From the NCBI RefSeq assembly GCF_002776525.5, contig NC_045437.1, positions 137,654,944 through 137,718,943 of the forward strand: DNA of 64,000 bases, given 5' to 3'. Shown here piece by piece: positions 24,149-35,850 of the stretch (positions are counted from its first letter, which is position 1; each line of letters begins with the position of its first letter). The notes under the pieces are model-generated. The model worked only from the letters and a program-made list of their open reading frames with translations. It was not told the DNA's origin and did no database searches. This DNA is from Piliocolobus tephrosceles (Eukaryota; Chordata; Mammalia; Primates; Cercopithecidae). A program made the translations under genes and the position numbers.

Positions 24149-24333
24149 CAATGGTTATCACACTTTGCCATGCATCAGACTCACCTGGAAAGTTAGGTAA
24201 AACACAGATTTCTGAGTTCTGCCTAGAGAGGTTCTGATTCAGTAACTTGAGAATTTTCATTTTGAAAGCATCTAGCATGTTTTCAGGTGATGCTGATGCT
24301 ATTCTTTCAGGAACATCTCTTTGAGAACCATAG
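24149..24333 (+). mobile_element. MER5A-like hAT-Charlie MITE
   Basis: 185 bases from 'caatggttatcacactttgc' to 'ctttgagaaccatag'. Internal landmarks are 'atgcatcagactcacctgg', 'gttctgattcagtaacttga' and 'caggtgatgctgatgctatt'. The ends are inverted copies of the CAGTGGTTCTCA type. Length fits the ~189-bp MER5A. Confidence 0.8.
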
Positions 24334-24929
24334 GACTAGGTCACTCATTGCCAACTTTCTCAAGTAAGAAAGGATTTCTGTTTTTCATATTCAAAAATTC
24401 AAGGCCCAAATTTTGTTCTTGTTATAATAATTGTACATTTAATATTTTTGAGTGAATAAACCTAAAATTTAAAAGTCACTATGAATTCAAATGAATTTCT
24501 ATTTTATTAATTTCAACACAATCTACATTCATGTTAAAGAATTGTTTTTGCATTTGTGTAGGTCAGTCTCTTGCTGATTGTTGCGTGTTTTGAATGTCAG
24601 ACAAAACAATGGAATTTCATTAACAATTAATTGCGAGGCTAAATTGCAAATCTTGCAATATGCAAGACTTTTGTAAAGTCTCTGAAAGTGATGCCGGAAC
24701 ATCTTGCAAATGCATTGACAAGTGAGGCTCTGAGAGAGTGTGACTGGTCTGTTGAGGAAGATTAAGTCAGCAAGTATAAGAAAACAATGGAGACTTCAAA
24801 AAAGGATGATTTGAATATTGAAGGTGAAGTGGAGACCCTTGGATGAATTAATAAGGCTCACAAATATTGTTGCAAAAAGACTGTTTTGGTTATGAAGCTA
24901 CAAGCATAAAGTAAAAGGTGTTGTTTTCA
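24334..24929. other. No recognised feature
   Basis: Unassigned. A short 'tcttgcaa' motif recurs at about 24650 and 24703 without a wider repeat. Confidence 0.4.
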
Positions 24930-25420
24930 TGTTTCAACCAAGAGCGTTTGAGACAGGTCTCAATCAACTTAGAGGTTTATTTTGCGAAGGTTGAGGATGT
25001 CCCTAGGAAAAAAGAGACACAAATTACAGTAGGGGCTGTAGCCTATGCTTTTTCTAAGAGGGTTTTGAGGACTTTCATATTTAACGTGGGAAGAGTGGCA
25101 GAATGAAAAAAAAAAAAAGAGAGGAGGGGAGGTAGTGAGGTAGGTGGTCACATGCTTGTGAGGCTTTTATTAGCACTCACTGAATCCACATTTTACATGT
25201 GAAAAGAGGGGAGTGGGTGAAAAAGCCACTTAGGCATTTGTCTCACACTTAGTAGATCTACATTTTACATAAGATAAAGTAAGCATGTGAAATTATAGCG
25301 ATCTTTTTAGGAAAAAGGGGAGAACAGATCTTGCACGACTCATTTCCCGAGTTTAACTTTTCCCTTTGGCATAGTGAGTGTGATGTCCTGAGGTTTCATT
25401 TTCTTTTCACACATGCTATC
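24930..25420 (-). mobile_element. Possible ERV LTR remnant, minus strand
   Basis: 'gaggtttattttgcgaagg' with 'gaggatgtccctagg', 'agagggttttgaggactttc' and 'ttaacttttccctttggcat' resembles the antisense of a class of mammalian LTRs, with the polyadenylation zone on the left. A poly(A) run lies at 25104-25117. The family and ends are unclear. An internal similarity ('ccacattttacatgtg' near 25190, 'ctacattttacataag' near 25258) suggests a local duplication. Confidence 0.4.
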
Positions 25421-25823
25421 ATATTCTTTATTCAGAAAAATTATACCACTCTCACCTTCAATCTTTATGTCTTGATTTTTCTAAACATTAGTGTGTAGCT
25501 ATAATAACCTGATAACCTAAATCTTCTTAGATACGTAAGATGGTAACTTTTTAAGTCTCTAAAGTATTTTTGTCTGTAGTTCACTATAAAGCTTTTCGTT
25601 CTCTTTTGAATGAAGCCACTTTACCCTTTTCTCTAATTTTTTAATGACAAATATTTTTGATGTATGATTAATAAGTCCTCAAAGTATTCAGAAGAGTGAG
25701 GAAATAATCCACTATTAAATTAGGTGGTCAAGGAAAAAATGTATGTCAGTAGGATGTTAACTGGGCATTGAAGGATGAGATTTAAGAGATGAGACTAAGG
25801 CATGTGATTGGGTGCTTCATAAG
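25421..25823. other. No recognised feature
   Basis: AT-rich unassigned sequence. Confidence 0.4.
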
Positions 25824-25835
25824 AAATGGTGACCT

Positions 25836-26130
25836 GGACTGGATGCAGTGGCTCATACCTGTAGTCCCAGCACTTTGGGAGGCTAAGGCGGGTGGATCAT
25901 GAGGTCAGGAGACCGAGGCCATCCTGGCTAATACGGTGAAACTCTGTCTCTACTGAAAATACAAAACATTAGCCGGGCATGGTGGCACATGCCTACAGTC
26001 CCAGCCACCCAGGGGGCTGAGGCAGGAGAATTGCTTGAACCCAGGAGGTGTAGGTTGCAGTGAGCTGAGATGGCGCCACTGCACCCCAGCCTGGGCCACA
26101 AAGCGAGACTCTGCCTGAAAAATAATTTAA
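25836..26130 (+). mobile_element. AluS/Y-like, plus strand
   Basis: Full-length Alu from 'ggactggatgcagtggctca' to 'gcgagactctgcctgaaaaa', with a short impure A tail. Flanks 'aaatggtgacct' (25824-25835) and 'aaattatgacct' (26131-26142) agree at 10 of 12 positions, taken as target duplications. Several CpG sites have decayed. Confidence 0.94.
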
Positions 26131-26142
26131 AAATTATGACCT

Positions 26143-27499
26143 TAGGAAGTGTCCTAGACACAAGGCTAACATCGCTGGCTCTAGTCGGAATGCTTTCAAA
26201 CAATTGAAAAGTCTCTATCTATAGCAGAGTGAATTACAAGTTGGAGTGGCTGTATTCCCTCAAATCATGGATCTTCAAAGATCTATCAAGTGAACTAATT
26301 TGTCTGGTCTGCTTAGGCAAGCAGGTAACTCAGTCAAAGTTTATTTATTTTTCGCAATGTGATAGAATTGTTGAGAAGATCCTTGACGTGGTCAGAACCA
26401 AATGCTTCAACTGATGACTTTGTTATCTAAAGATCAGAATGTTAAGAGAAGAGACTTCTGGGAATCTTCCTCAGAAATGTTATTGGCATTAACATAAACT
26501 TGCTCATAACAAATCTGTCACTAACTGTTTTGGTGGCAAAGTGGCTTTTTAGCAGGGAAATTTCCATAAGACAGGCTATGTGTCTTTCCTTCTACCATGG
26601 AAGCAGAGCTAGCAATATCTGCCCTGGTTGTTCACATGCTTCTGCAGGTACTTCTGAAGTTTGCTTGTGGCCATTTTTATGGTAAAATCAATGGGCCAGC
26701 TACTACTGGTTAGACATGAACCTTGCCTGTTATTTGTTGTGTCTGTACACCAAGTGACTGTAAGAAAAATTATTAATAAGAATATCAAATGCATTTGTAC
26801 AGGATTTTAAATAAATTAAGCACTTGGATGCATTTTGAATACTTATTTTCTTGAAAACCTAAAAGTTTTAAGGAATATGAATTAACATGTATAAGAATCC
26901 CTGACAAAGCTAGGAAAAATGCTAAGGAAACTTTAGATAAAAATCACATAAACTGAGATCAAAGTGGAGCATCACTTTTATGAATATGGATGGAGGGTTT
27001 TGAGGAATGAGAATGATAATTAGAAATGAGGCAAAATAGAACCCACCCTAGAGAAATACTAAGTACAAATAATCAAGCAGCCTTGATCAAAATGTAAAAA
27101 CGTAGTTTAGGAACTGTGAGTTACCATGGGTATGTTGTTATTTGAAATGTTAGGGAGTTACACACATCAAATACATAAGATAATATTTTATGAATATGTG
27201 GGCTCTGTTAGAATAGGGAATGTTTTGCTTGATGCAGCTATTTACTGCTGAGTCCAGGCTCACAAACTCAAAGACATATTGGGTCCACACAGGTGGCATA
27301 ACTGAAGGATATAGACTCAATGGGGAGGGGAACACTTGGCAGCCACTCCAGAGCTCCACAGGTCATTATTTAAGGTTATTAAACCTATTGACCAGGTCTT
27401 CTTATTTTTTAGAAATGTCAATATATTAATATGAAAAGTATTTTAAAATTTGGGTACAGTTAAAGGCAAAAGCACTCTGTAGGTCAAATAAAATGTTGT
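26143..27499. other. No recognised feature
   Basis: About 1.35 kb without a recognised repeat. Several 60-69 codon frames on both strands show no domain or biased composition. It may be unique sequence worth a conservation check. Confidence 0.4.
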
Positions 27500-27610
27500 T
27501 TTTATAGATAATAATACTTAGGCTCAGCAAACAGAGGGGGTTAAAGTGACTAGGTCAGCCAAAGTTGGCAGATCTAGGATTAGAATGTTGGGTACCAAAG
27601 TTTACTATTG
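27500..27610 (-). mobile_element. Possible MIR fragment, minus strand
   Basis: 'ggctcagcaaacagaggggg', 'ttaaagtgactaggtcagcc' and 'ggcagatctaggattagaat' follow the antisense MIR core. Short and diverged. Confidence 0.45.
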
Positions 27611-27839
27611 TCCCTCAGGAAAGATGTATTATATGTTCCATTCTTTCCAGTTCCCTATCAAAAAGATTCCAAGGTATTTAGGTCCCAAATAGAATCATTT
27701 AGAAAGAAATCTGCTGGTTCTTAGGTAATTGGGTGCAAGGTGGTAGCTAGCATTATACACACACAAAATAGTAGCTGGCTCAGTGTCTTCTTAAAAGCCT
27801 CTTTGAAGAGCTTGTATTGTTACTTTTATAATATTTATT

Positions 27840-28050
27840 ATTGCCACAGTGATCTTAATAAGTAACAACCTACAGAGTGTTGCCTTTGTGGCATGTCCTG
27901 TGCTAGTGATTTAAATGCATTATCTGCCATACTCTTTCGCCAATATAAGCAACACAGGTGGAAATCATCTGTTTTGTTACCCTTTAATCCCCAGGACCTA
28001 GAGAACAGTTGGTCCCCATTAACCATTTATTTAACAAATGAATGAATCCC
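27840..28050 (-). mobile_element. Possible MIR/L2-type fragment
   Basis: 'gtcctgtgctagtgatttaa' and 'atgcattatctgcc' resemble the antisense MIR tail, while 'aacaaatgaatgaatcccc' at the end looks like an L2 terminus. The border between them is unclear, and the strand of the second part may be plus. Confidence 0.4.
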
Positions 28051-28079
28051 CAACAGAGCCCTTATATATGTCGTTCTCT

Positions 28080-28415
28080 TGTTTGATGTTCGTCATGCCA
28101 TTCTGTGGTTTGCTACTCCTATTCATTCTTAAGATCTAAGGTTAATGTCTCTTCTTTTGAATCATTCTATGATTTCCCCTTCTAAAGTAGGTTTTCCCTT
28201 TATAGCCTCTGGACTTTTTCTTTAGAACTTATTCTAACTATTCATCTTATATTTACCATTGTTTAATATTTATCTTTTTATGGACCTTAAACACCATCAG
28301 GAAAAGAGTTATCCTTTTATGGTTTATCATTGTGTTCTCAGTAATTAATCCAGTGCTGGAACTGAGAAGGTGTTTGATAAATATTTGTTGAAGGAATGAA
28401 TCCATGTGAATCCAT
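28080..28415 (+). mobile_element. L2 3' end, plus strand
   Basis: Sense L2 landmarks in order: 'gatttccccttctaaagtag', 'ttagaacttattctaactat', 'accatcaggaaaagagttat', 'tgtgttctcagtaattaatc' and 'aaatatttgttgaaggaatg', the L2 terminal repeat. Confidence 0.75.
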
Positions 28416-28490
28416 GGAGTAGATAGATCATATTAGTCTCATTGTATTAATGATGAATCTGAGAGTCAACTAAATGACCCAGGGTCTCTT

Positions 28491-28510
28491 AAAAAAAAAA
28501 AAAAAAAAAA
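28491..28510. repeat. Poly(A) run, 20 bases
   Basis: Pure A tract following 'cagggtctctt'. No retroelement body precedes it, so it is read as a simple repeat. Confidence 0.8.
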
Positions 28511-28654
28511 CCGAGTTCATTTAAAAATTGTATTACTAACCCAGCTATAACCTTACATTGACTGTCAATTATGGCTAGGTATCTACAAATTTCATCTTCA
28601 TCTCTTAGTCTGTTCGTAACCTTACCAGGTAGATTTTATTAGTCCTATTTCTAA

Positions 28655-28810
28655 TTTTTCATTGACAATTTATAGTTGTATATATTCATGACAAACAAAG
28701 TAATGTTATTTTTTAATACAATGTGAAATGATGAAATCAAGCTAATTTACAATTCATCATCTCAAATATTTAACATTTGAAATTTACTATTAGCAAGATT
28801 TAAAGGTATG
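28655..28810 (-). mobile_element. L1 3' UTR fragment, minus strand
   Basis: 'tttatagttgtatatattca', 'atgaaatcaagctaatttac' and 'atcatctcaaatatt' match the antisense of an older L1M 3' UTR. Confidence 0.6.
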
Positions 28811-30249
28811 CATGCAGGCATGCAGAAACACAGTAACTTGCCTAATTCATAAAACTAGTGAGTAAAGGGGCCTGAAATACATTAGAGCTCCAAACCCCTG
28901 TTATCTTTCAGGTGCCATGCTGCTCAACATGCTTCCCTAGTATGAGCTTATGCACATGTGTGTAGTATGAACATGTATATGCATATGTGTATTTAAAATC
29001 TATAGTTTAAATTTTCCATCTGGAAACTTGGCAAATCTCAGCTCAGTTAGCTTCTTCTCTCTACAAACCTAATCAGGGGAGTAGAATAACACAGAACAGT
29101 GTCTCTGCCAATATGTTTCAGTCCCAAATGCTTTTGCTAGGCCATATGGCTTTTTAAGAGTCACTTGCAAATATTAGGTAAAACTTGAGAACAATAATTA
29201 AAACTCATAGATCACAGGTTAATTAATCCCTAGCTTCACATAGCACCTGGCCACAAAAGCATTCCATTCCTATGAATGACCTGCAAACCACAGGCCAACT
29301 AAACAAACACTAGACAGCCTTCCTCAGCTGAGTAATAATCATGACAACATGCAGCATATGCAGAGCAGCTTAGTGTATCAAAATCCAATTTATATTTATG
29401 ATCTGACTTCTGATCCTTAGTTTGCTGTTCACGGTGACATATCATCATTCTGTCTCTAATACAGGTAGTAATTGTTACTATTTTTTCCTGGCTAAAGTCC
29501 CTGATAGGCATGAACAATTAACCTCTGAATGGTGGGACATTTTCCTTCCCCATGTGATGGACTGGGTGGAAGAGAAATACAGTTAAGTTGCTAGAGGGCA
29601 TGACATGGAGCTTCTAGTGATTGCTGGGTAGGAATGATTATTAACAAATACCCATGAAACTTTTCATGTGTCCTTCCAGAACTGAATAGAATTGTGGGTT
29701 ATTGAGAGAGAGGTCTAGCATCCAGCAGGAGTGTCATATGGTGATTAATTAGGATCAGATTCGATGATTGAAGACCTGAGGCTTGGCTAAGGATTTGCCG
29801 ATGGCCAGGAAAGAGAGCCATCTTTTCTTCCTTTCAGTTTGTTGTGGACTGGCAGGTAGGCATTCCAGATCTGAGTATGCCTTGAACATTTCAGTGGAAA
29901 AGAAAATCAAACTAGGACTTAGGAGTCATGAGAAATCTGAGTTCTAGTCTTAGCTTTTGCTTTGCCTACTGTAGGTCTTTAATTTTCTGGTCAGTAAAGT
30001 GAGGAAAGAAGACCTTCTTAATTTTATGTGAAAAATTCATCTGAGACATTTGATTCATTCTCATATGCAACCAATGTTGAATGAGAACCAGCCAGGTGTC
30101 TTGAACTACACTTTAGGTTGTAGAATTTACCCATGTAGATGTCTACACTTCTGTGATGTAAAGTGGACTTTCTGGTAGAGCCTACCTCAAAAAAGCTGGA
30201 GTGCCCAAACAGTATCATTTACTTAGATGTGTTCTGTAATCTTTAAAGC
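28811..30249. other. No recognised feature
   Basis: About 1.4 kb of unassigned sequence. The 72-codon minus frame at 29299-29517 and the 64-codon frame at 30024-30218 have no recognisable family. Confidence 0.4.
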
Positions 30250-30400
30250 AGGTCTTGGAAGACTTCTACAAAGGGCCAGATAGTACATATTTTAGATGTT
30301 GTGGGCTAGGTCTCCACCTGAACTATTTAATTTGCTACTGTTGTGTGAATGCAGACAAAAAAAACATGTCAATGAATGGGAGTGACTTTAAGTTCTGATC
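30250..30400 (-). mobile_element. MER1-like hAT MITE, worn, minus strand
   Basis: 'caaagggccagatagtacat', 'attttagatgttgtgggct' and 'tttgctactgttgtgtgaat' read as the reverse complement of the element at 21758-21938. The far end has decayed. Confidence 0.65.
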
Positions 30401-30689
30401 CCTTATCTAAAGCACTGTTTTAATGTGTGGTTCAAGTGTTTTTGTTTGATCTTCTTTGCTAAAGGCTACTCACCATCAGCATCCAGCTCAAGACCCTCCT
30501 CTACTAAGAACATCCTGTCCAGGCCAAGCCACTCTGGCATATCACTTTCTTGAACTCCTCCAGATTGTATAGTCAGTTCCATAAAACTGAGAATCTGGTT
30601 TTAATATTAATAGCAATGTCCAGGATTTATTGATTTGACCCTGCTTGGAATGTTCCTTTTTTTTTTTTTTCAATCTTTATACAGCAGGC

Positions 30690-31005
30690 TTTTTCAGGCT
30701 GTTCTGACCTCAGCTCGAATAACACCTTCCCCAAACAGGCAATTAAGTCTTAAACACTGCACCTTTTAAATTTTCTTTCATAAGAAGTCTATGAATTGGA
30801 AACTATTGAGCTTACCTGCTCACTTTATTGTTGTACCTGGCAAACAGTAATGTCCCAAGTGCTATTAGGGGTTATCTTTCCATCACATGATCCTTCTGAT
30901 CCTTCTACTAGAATATAAGCCTACTGAAAGCTGAAACTGTGTCTCTGTTGTGCCCAACACCAAACAGTGTGCCCATTAAATATTTGCTGAGGGAGTAGAT
31001 GCATT
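30690..31005 (+). mobile_element. L2 3' end, plus strand
   Basis: 'aacaccttccccaaacaggc', 'cctgctcactttattgttg', 'aatataagcctactgaaagc', 'ctgtgtctctgttgtgccca' and 'cccattaaatatttgctgag' follow the L2 sense order up to the terminus. The ~290 bases before it (30401-30689) are unassigned apart from a poly(T) run at 30657-30670. Confidence 0.7.
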
Positions 31006-31240
31006 GGGTAAGTACTCTGTGTCAGCCACTGCACTAAAGCATTTTATATACATTCTCTTGAATCCCTATAACATCTCTCTGCTGTAGGTCTTGTTATTAG
31101 CAGATGGGGAAACAGTATCAAATAGGGAAAGTAACTGCTCAAAGCCATACTGCTGAGGAGTAGCAGCAGAGCCAAGATTTAAGTATTGATCTTCTAAATC
31201 CAAAGCCTGGATTCCTCACTTTTATACTATCTTACCATGG
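31006..31240 (-). mobile_element. MIR, minus strand
   Basis: Antisense MIR landmarks: 'actctgtgtcagccactgca', 'gcagatggggaaacagtatc', 'gggaaagtaactgctcaaag' and 'gagccaagatttaagtattg'. It directly follows the L2 end. Confidence 0.75.
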
Positions 31241-31289
31241 ATTTGTATGGTCTTTTCTTGACCAAAATCACCTGCTTTCTTATTAGCTT

Positions 31290-31420
31290 CTGCACATGTT
31301 TTATTTATCCTGATGGAGGATAAGGTTCCTGAAGGCGGAGGCCATGTCTCATTTCTTTTTATTGCTCACAGGCTGCCTATCATTATGCTTAGCACAGAGT
31401 GGAAGATGAATGTCATTATT
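31290..31420 (+). mobile_element. L2 3' end fragment, plus strand
   Basis: 'gataaggttcctgaaggcgg', 'aggccatgtctcatttcttt' and 'atgcttagcacagagtggaa' match the sense L2 end zone. Confidence 0.55.
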
Positions 31421-32304
31421 TTGAGCATTGCTTCACTGGCGTGAAGGAATTCTTTATTGTGTGTTTTAGTTCCACACAAGACTTCTGTCTCTCTCCAAAT
31501 GGAGTTTCCTATGGTTTTATTATAGCACCCCCCTATCCCCTATCCACAGGGACTGAATGCACTTTAAATACCATAAATACAAAGATTTGACATCTCTAAA
31601 TAGTAGAATAATTACAGGTGGTACCTCAAGGGCTTAAGGGGAGTGAGGTCTCTGATTTAATTAACCAGCTGGAGATTGGTGGTGAAAAGAGAGGTGAAAC
31701 AGCTTTTACTCTGCAACATGGGGTGAAGGCAGATGTACATTTATGCCTATGGTGTTTCTGACCAAAAGAGAAAATAGACATTTGGTACTTATCCCTGAAG
31801 GTCAGTGGATCTGGTTCCATGGTTTAAGGAGTTGGCAGAGTGAAGACTGTCAGGTTCTCATAGGGCTCTGCTGAATGCTTGGTGAGGAAGAGGCACAGTA
31901 ATAGTATAGAATGCAGATTCAAGGAGTTGAAGGTTTTCCCGCCATCTATTATTCAGCATTCATCCCACACATGTGAGATGATGGCTATTTACCTTTTTTG
32001 CTGTACACTTTCTTGACCTGGGATGTGACTTGCTTCACATGTGGACTTATAACAGATTTCTCAAATAGCTGCTCCATCTTTTGCTAAGACCCTGTAAAAC
32101 TGGGAGAGAGTTTGCCCACATATTTAAATGTATCACTGTAAACCATAAATGCTTATATATCACTGGTCTTACCCTGCAGAAGAACGTTTCCCTGCTTTTA
32201 TTTAATAGCTGTTTCAGATTTCTGTTGCTTGCGAGGCTTTGTATTTCGTGCTAGGTGTTAAGAATATGTATTTATAATCATTACTGATTTTATTGTAACA
32301 AAAG
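31421..32304. other. No recognised feature
   Basis: About 880 bases without a recognised repeat or gene. Confidence 0.4.
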
Positions 32305-32490
32305 CAACTAACATTTTTGGGAAGATTCTGTGGACCATGTCCTATCCTCAGTGATTAGAACATATTATCTTTTATAATTCTTATATTAAAATGTGAAGAA
32401 AATACTATTATCAAATCTGTTTTGCTGATGAAGAAACCAAGGCACAGATACATAGTTCCTGGCTTTAGAAAGTTGCCTGCTAAACAGAGG
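32305..32490 (-). mobile_element. MIR, minus strand
   Basis: 'gaacatattatcttttataa', 'ttgctgatgaagaaaccaag' and 'gcacagatacatagttcct' follow the antisense MIR tail and core. Confidence 0.6.
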
Positions 32491-32817
32491 CGATAAGGCA
32501 CACATTATTAAAATACAAATCATAGGTCAATGAGTCATATGCAAGGTGAAATTAAACACCTTTGCGTAGAAGAAATATAAACAGGAGGCAGGTCACTATA
32601 TTTGTCTATCATGCAAATGCTAGATATTGCTAATTAAACATGAAACTCTTTCCTGCTGATGACAAATAGTGTTTAAGAATTGCTTTCAAAATAGCTTTCC
32701 AGACAACATGCTAAGTTATCCGTTTTCATATGATGTAACTGCTTCATGACTAACAAGCTTGAGAAGTGGGAGAGAGCCTTTTCCAATGGGGATGTGAAAA
32801 AACATTCCGTATTGGAG
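32491..32817. other. No recognised feature
   Basis: Unassigned AT-rich sequence. Confidence 0.4.
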
Positions 32818-33130
32818 ATTCATTCATTTACTCAACAAATATTCACTCTGAATATACTCTGTGCTGCATTTTAGGTATTGTGGACATGCCTAAAATAAAG
32901 GCCTGCCCTTGAGAAGGGGGAGTAGATAATAATCGTTAAAACATACATAAATACATATTGTTGCATCATATAATATATGCTGCTAAAAAAAATGCAGCAT
33001 AAGGGAATGGAGAGTGAGCGGGGATGGAACTGCTGTTTTAGATAGAGTGGTTAAGTCATCCTACTTGATGAGGTGACATTTGAATGAAGAGCTGATTGAA
33101 GTGAGGCAAGAGATGTGAATATCTAAGACA
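32818..33130 (-). mobile_element. L2 3' end, minus strand
   Basis: 'attcatttactcaacaaata', 'aggcctgcccttgagaaggg', 'ttttagatagagtggttaag', 'tgatgaggtgacatttgaat' and 'gaagagctgattgaagtgag' give the antisense L2 order from its terminus inward. Confidence 0.75.
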
Positions 33131-33177
33131 GCATTTCAGACATATCCCTCTGGCTGATTATGAAGCAGCAGTAACAA

Positions 33178-33485
33178 GCAAAGTGATCCTTTTAAGAGAA
33201 GTCAGATTACATTTTCCCCATGCTGGAAATGCTCTGGTGTCTTCTATACACTAGAATATATCCAAAGTCCTAATCTCTATTACAGGTCCTGCAAAACTGG
33301 ACCTTGGTTATCTTTCTGAACTTCTCCACCCTCCTATTCACTCCATCTCAGGTATTCTTTTTGCATTTTCAAACACTCCTACTTCAAGCACTTTGTACTT
33401 TTGGGATGTTGTTAGATATCTATCTTATCTTTGAGTTATTTCAGGAGGAGGCCATAACTCATCTTTGGACTCCAACCATTTCATG
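33178..33485 (+). mobile_element. L2 fragment, plus strand
   Basis: 'gcaaagtgatccttttaaga', 'ggaaatgctctggtgtcttc', 'cctgcaaaactggaccttgg' and 'cttcaagcactttgtacttt' follow the sense L2 body. It lies in opposite orientation to the L2 at 32818-33130. Confidence 0.65.
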
Positions 33486-33904
33486 AGTTCTTTGTAATGA
33501 GACAGGCAAAGTTCAACAGCATGTGTTCCAAGCTAAGCAGCTGCAAAGTCTCGAGTCCTGGTAACTGTGGCTTTTTCTTCTTGTCTGTGTCCTCCTATAC
33601 ATCTGGTGGCCAGTGAATGTTGCTGGAATGGGTGAGTATAGTAGCAACATAGTTTGTTCATACCACGAAGGGAGGTCTAATGACTCTTGAAAGCAATGCT
33701 AATCTAAGCATAACTTTAGCATCATGGTATCTGAAGCACCTGTGACAACATAAAATCAGTAGCTCACAGTGTATGGATGTGCCTTCCATAGTTGTTCCAT
33801 TAGTAGAAATTTGCTTGTAGAGAAAAATCACATTGAATCATTTATTTACCTCCCTAACTAAGAACATTCTTTAGTGAGTTAGTAAGCCAGTATTTAAAGT
33901 GACA
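33486..33904. other. No recognised feature
   Basis: Unassigned. Confidence 0.4.
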
Positions 33905-34419
33905 TCTGTGGTCACTAGTCTCTAAGATATCCCCCAGTGATTCTCACTTACTGGTATTTGTACTCTGATGAATCAAGGCTGTAACCAAAAGAACACCATT
34001 GATAGCATGGAACATTGTACGATTTCTGAGTCTGGTGATAAAAGGTACTGAGCTTCTATCCTTATCACTCGTTCTGGAGGAAGCCAGCCATTATGGTGTG
34101 AGGACACTCAGGTAACCCTGTGGAGAGGTCCACATGGAGAGGAACTGAGGTTTTCCAAAAGCCAGCACCAATCTGACAGTCATATGAAGGAGGCACTTTG
34201 GAAGCAGGTGCTCCAGTCCAGCGAAGCCTTCAGATGACTGTAGCTTTGGCTGAAGTCTCACCGCGGCCTTACGAGACATTCAAGCTGGAATTGTCCAGTC
34301 AAGCCACATCTGAATTCCTAGCCCACAAAATCTGGTGAGAGAAAAATAAGTTATTCTGTTTTTTTAATCAATATTTTTGGAGGGGAAATGTGTCACAAAG
34401 CAGTAGATAAGTAATATAG
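33905..34419 (+). mobile_element. MLT1-type LTR (ERVL-MaLR), plus strand
   Basis: Landmarks in MLT1 order: 'gtctctaagatatcccccag', 'aagccagccattatggtgtg', 'ggacactcaggtaaccctgt', 'gtccacatggagaggaactg', 'gccagcaccaatctgacagt', 'gaagccttcagatgactgta', 'tctgaattcctagcccacaa' and 'gcagtagataagtaatatag'. About 515 bp and highly diverged. No internal region is seen next to it. Confidence 0.85.
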
Positions 34420-34454
34420 CATTATTGATGCTTTAGGGATACACCCTCTGTCCT

Positions 34455-34545
34455 TTGAATAAAGTGCAAACTTCTTGCTATGATCCACAAGCCCCTGATA
34501 ATCTGGCTGCTGTCTGTCTCTCCACACCCATGTCTGGAGAAACAA
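34455..34545 (+). mobile_element. L2 fragment, plus strand
   Basis: 'gaataaagtgcaaacttctt' and 'cacaagcccctgataatctg' match the sense L2 'aaggccctacatgatctgg' zone. The rest of the same L2 probably continues at 34860 after an interruption. Confidence 0.6.
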
Positions 34546-34599
34546 TGGCATGGGAAATAGGTCTTGAGTATCTGTGAGATCCTGAGGCTGGGGTGATGG

Positions 34600-34745
34600 G
34601 GTGGGTGTCCTCCATAGAGTAATCAATTGTCCTTGTTTGTCTGAGACTGAGAGGTTTCCTAGGATGTGGGGCCTTCTGGTTTAAAATTGGGCAAGTCCTA
34701 GAAAAATAGGATGACTTGGTCACCTTATTCCTGGAGGACATCAGA
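34600..34745. mobile_element. Possible short MITE interrupting L2
   Basis: 'caattgtccttgtttgtctg', 'agactgagaggtttcctagg', 'ttaaaattgggcaagtccta' and 'ggatgacttggtcacctta' resemble a partly palindromic mammalian DNA-transposon remnant with 'ggtcacc'-type ends. The family is not named with certainty. Confidence 0.4.
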
Positions 34746-34859
34746 AGGGGCCAGAATCCTGAGGATAAATAAAGAAATAAAGAGATACTGTGTGTGCTAG
34801 GAAAAGTCGGATAGAAAGGGCAGAGTAGGAAGAAAGGAGTATATCAAGAGAAAAGGTTC

Positions 34860-35365
34860 TCTCAAGTTCAATGCTGTATTCCCAACACCCATGGGAGTAA
34901 GTGCTCCATTATTACCTCTCCAGTCCAACTTTACACTGTTACTCTTGCGCATTACATTGAAGTGACTCTAACATTCCTTCTTTTCCTTTAACATCCCGGG
35001 TTTCTATTTAATTCAGGGCTTTTGTTCTTGCTGTTTCCTTTGCCTCTAATACCCTTTACCCAGATATTCATAAGACTATTTAATCTCAAACACCTCTAGA
35101 GAGAGATATTTTGTGACTCTACTGCCATAGAGGCATTTTCTAACTCTACTGCCAAAAACAGCCCTGCACACTCTGCCTCAGTCAGTCATTTTATTATCCT
35201 CACAGTACATATCACCATCAGACATTATCTTCTAAGTGTGTGGGTTTGTTTCTCCTGCTCCATGAGAACATAGGTCTCTTCTGTTCATCCAAAACTATAT
35301 CTCTTTCTATAGCAGTACTATCAAATATAAGAAGTGCTGATAATATTTGTTGAATGAATAATAAA
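34860..35365 (+). mobile_element. L2 3' part, plus strand
   Basis: 'gcttttgttcttgctgtttc', 'ctttgcctctaataccctt', 'tcagtcattttattatcctc', 'ctccatgagaacataggtct' and 'aatatttgttgaatgaataa' follow the L2 sense order to its terminal repeat. Confidence 0.75.
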
Positions 35366-35404
35366 GGAATATATTTAGAATAGGAGACTGTGGGCAGACG
35401 GTAA

Positions 35405-35850
35405 GTCTCATCTTATTATTCTCAGACTTAAAACCCTTCAGAGTCTTCCTATTGCCATTAGGGTAAAATGCCAATTCGTTAGCATGGCCTGAGAATATCT
35501 TCATTACTCAAACTCGGAGCACCATTTAGCTTCAACTCTTGCCTCTGTCTACCTTTGTCTCTATGCTCCAGGCACATGACATTGTTTATTATATTTGTGA
35601 TTTCTCAGATAATGCTTTCTTTCTTTCTACCAGCTAACTCATAAACGTCTCTGTTTAAGTAAAACCTTGGCAAAGCCTTTTGTGACAGCGCTCATTCCAG
35701 TTCCACTAAGCAACCCTTCCTAGGTGCCTTCAAGGCAACTGCTATCCCAGTCAGAGTTCTTAGAACATGGTTGATTACCTGTTGAATTGTTTTCCATGCT
35801 AAATTGTAAGCTTCCTGAGAGCAGAGAATATTGGGTTTCAGTCATGGTTG
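35405..35850 (+). mobile_element. Second L2 in the same orientation
   Basis: 'aaacccttcagagtcttcct', 'attgccattagggtaaaatg', 'ctctatgctccaggcacatg', 'gtaaaaccttggcaaagcct' and 'aattgtaagcttcctgagag' restart the L2 sense order right after the previous L2 end, giving a tandem pair. Confidence 0.7.
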
